Assembly: GCA_963755055.1 (NCBI GenBank)
Contig: CAVWIS010000048.1
Span: 1-64,000, forward strand
DNA: 64,000 bases
Direction: 5' to 3'
DNA from: AP-16 sp963755055
GTDB taxonomy: Bacteria > Pseudomonadota > Alphaproteobacteria > Rhizobiales > Xanthobacteraceae
Every line of letters starts with the position of its first letter. The stretch's first letter is position 1. A program made the translations under genes and the position numbers. The notes beneath the pieces are model-generated. The model ran no database searches and was not told where the DNA came from. It worked only from the letters and a program-made list of their open reading frames with translations. Below, piece by piece: positions 62,273 to 64,000 of this stretch.

Positions 62273-63769
62273 TCAGGGCGTCTCCGGCAGGTTATGCGTC
62301 GTGTCGAGATTGGCGAACCGGGTGACGTCGGCGTCGAACTGCACCTGGACGGTACCGGTCGGTCCGTGGCGCTGCTTGCCGATGATGATCTCCGCCTTGC
62401 CCATGACCGCGTCCATCTCGGTCTGCCATTTGATGTGCTCGTCGGTGCCCGGCCGCGGCTCCTTGTTGCTCAGGTAGTATTCCTCGCGGAAGACGAACAT
62501 GACGACGTCGGCATCCTGCTCGATCGAGCCCGACTCGCGCAGGTCGGAGAGTTGCGGTCGCTTGTCTTCGCGGTTCTCGACCTGGCGCGACAGCTGGGAG
62601 AGCGCGAGGACCGGCACGTTGAGCTCCTTGGCGAGCGCCTTGAGCCGGGTGGTGATCTCGGTGATCTCCTGCACGCGGCCCTCGGCGGCCCGGCGGCTCG
62701 AGCCGGTGAGCAGCTGCAGATAGTCGATCACCAGCACGTCGAGGCCGCGCTGGCGCTTGAGCCGCCGGGCGCGGGCGGCGAGCTGGGCGATCGACAGGCC
62801 GCCGGTCTCGTCGATGTAGAGCGGCAGGGTCTCCATCTCGCGGGCGACGCCGGCGATCTGGTCGAACTCGGAAGGATCGATCTCGCCGCGCCGGATCTTG
62901 TGGGAGGGAATCCCGGTCTGCTCGGAGATGATGCGGGTGGCGAGTTGCTCGGCCGACATTTCCAGCGAGAAGAACCCGACCACGCCGCCGTTGATGGTCT
63001 CGGTGCGGCCGTCGGGCCGGATCTCATGCTGCCAGGCGCGGGCGATGTTGTAGGCGATATTGGTGGCGAGCGCGGTTTTTCCCATGCCGGGGCGGCCGGC
63101 GAGGATCACCAGATCGGAGTGCTGCAGCCCGCCCATCTTGCGGTCGAGATCGGCAAGCCCGGTGGCGATGCCGGACAGCCTTCCGTCGCGCTGGTAGGCG
63201 CGGGCCGCCATGTCGACCGCGGTGGTCAGCGCCATGGCGAAGCGCTGGAACCCGCCGTCGTAGCGGCCGGTCTCGGCGAGCTCGTAGAGCTGGCGCTCGG
63301 CGTCCTCGATTTGATCGCGCGGCGCGGCGTCGACCGGGGCGTCGTAGGCGGTGTTCACCAGGTCCTCGCCGATGATGATGAGCGAGCGGCGCACCGCGAG
63401 GTCGTAGATGGTGCGCCCGTAGTCCTCGGCATTGATGACGGTGGTCGCCTCGGCGGCGAGCCGGGCCAGATATTGACTGACCGTCAGACCGGCAATGTCG
63501 ACATCGGCCGGCAGAAAAGTCTTCATCGTGACCGGATTGGCGATCTTGCCGGCCCGCACCAAACTGCCGGCGAGCTCGTAGATGCGCAGGTGGACCGGCT
63601 CGAAGAAGTGCCCGGGCTCGAGGAAGTCGGAGACCCGGTAGAACGCCTCGTTGTTGACCAGGATCGCCCCGAGCAGCGCCTGCTCGGCCTCGATATTATG
63701 CGGTGCCGTGCGAAACAGCGCCTGAGCTTCCGGCGCCGCCTTGCGGGAGGCCACATCGTGCAACGCCAT
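62273..63769 (-). CDS. dnaB: Replicative DNA helicase
   Basis: The 498-residue hexameric helicase unwinds DNA at the fork. The N-terminal domain (HNIEAEQALLGAILVNNEAF) is complete, and the RecA-like core has Walker A GRPGMGKTALATNIA, Walker B LDVLVIDYLQLL and SQLSRQVENREDKRPQLSDL. There is no intein. The start at 63769 has GGAGGAAC ending four bases upstream; longer frames add 40 atypical residues. It is the first gene of the dnaB-alr-radA-cvpA-purF-SDR run in the window. In relatives, ribosomal genes rpsF, rpsR and rplI lie just upstream. Confidence 0.97.
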   Translation of the reverse strand: MALHDVASRKAAPEAQALFRTAPHNIEAEQALLGAILVNNEAFYRVSDFLEPGHFFEPVHLRIYELAGSLVRAGKIANPVTMKTFLPADVDIAGLTVSQYLARLAAEATTVINAEDYGRTIYDLAVRRSLIIIGEDLVNTAYDAPVDAAPRDQIEDAERQLYELAETGRYDGGFQRFAMALTTAVDMAARAYQRDGRLSGIATGLADLDRKMGGLQHSDLVILAGRPGMGKTALATNIAYNIARAWQHEIRPDGRTETINGGVVGFFSLEMSAEQLATRIISEQTGIPSHKIRRGEIDPSEFDQIAGVAREMETLPLYIDETGGLSIAQLAARARRLKRQRGLDVLVIDYLQLLTGSSRRAAEGRVQEITEITTRLKALAKELNVPVLALSQLSRQVENREDKRPQLSDLRESGSIEQDADVVMFVFREEYYLSNKEPRPGTDEHIKWQTEMDAVMGKAEIIIGKQRHGPTGTVQVQFDADVTRFANLDTTHNLPETP

Positions 63770-64000
63770 TGATGTTCCTCCGAGGGCCGTGCGCTGCAGC
63801 ATGCTCCGGCCCGAGATCGGAACATCCTGCAGAATTCCTTGGGCAGCGCGTGTTCTTGTCGACGACCGCGGTCCGGTCCGCCGGAACATGCGCTAGCACG
63901 ACTCTGCCGATGATCGCGGCGCCATCGTAGCGCACCAGGAATTCATCCCGGGATTCACAGCCTCGCCGGTGAACCTGCGAGGCCCGACAAATTCCAATTG
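63770..64000. other. Region upstream of dnaB
   Basis: This holds the dnaB leader and probably its promoter. No gene or repeat was recognised in the 231 bases up to the window end. Confidence 0.4.

Noticed and set aside
60974..63772. A 932-codon plus-strand frame opposite alr and dnaB
   Set aside because: It is the antisense shadow of two core genes with clear motifs. Long antisense frames are common in GC-rich DNA, and the product is His/Asp/Gly-rich without domains.

Overview
The window reads as the chromosome of a GC-rich alphaproteobacterium of the order Hyphomicrobiales, most like the Bradyrhizobium / Rhodopseudomonas / Xanthobacteraceae group. The strongest indicators are the minus-strand gene order dnaB-alr-radA-cvpA-purF-SDR at the right end, families that are strongly expanded in these bacteria (ABC_sub_bind lipoprotein-like binding proteins, class III cyclases, DUF899, Omp25/OmpA barrels) and several short palindromic intergenic repeats of a type common in this group. 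No rRNA, tRNA or CRISPR array was seen.

Layout. (1) About 1-18.4 kb is accessory DNA with visibly more A+T and many broken genes. It starts with a 2.2 kb imperfect foldback carrying a 47-A tract in one arm. Then come an AAA ATPase (DUF3696) plus PIN-like nuclease pair; an XRE regulator with a perfect 26-bp operator-like palindrome and a divergent unknown operon; an IS630 element; a TolB/TPR sensor gene; an array of three ABC_sub_bind genes and a hydrolase-cyclase fusion, each separated by related 50-115 bp repeats; a double-glycine leader peptide; relics of hpnN and of a DNA ligase; and a convergent DUF5131 / TcmP pair. (2) About 18.4-26.8 kb holds exported proteins: an all-beta secreted protein, a family-3 binding protein, and an operon of an exported caspase-like protease followed by a trypsin-like protease, bordered by an IS4 element. 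(3) About 26.9-53.6 kb is mostly intact chromosomal genes: MAPEG protein, RsmB-type methyltransferase, a PstS-like binding protein coupled to a GGDEF-EAL protein, guaA, two toxin-antitoxin remnants, two DUF899 genes, a 919-residue acidic repeat protein, a peptide-binding protein, an AbgB-like amidohydrolase, a HupE-like membrane protein, an aspartase-family lyase and a tandem-duplicated outer-membrane barrel. (4) About 52.4-64 kb is core: TPR membrane protein, Pro-rich lipoprotein, der/engA, a TetA-like transporter and the purF-cvpA-radA-alr-dnaB run.

Caution on broken genes. The essential gene der carries a single-base frameshift here, which cannot be true of a living cell. Single-base frameshifts therefore partly reflect sequence error, and the many other one-base breaks (ATPase, abgB-like, barrel protein, vapC, binding proteins) should not be taken as real pseudogenes without read support. 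They are listed as broken, with the stitched reading described.
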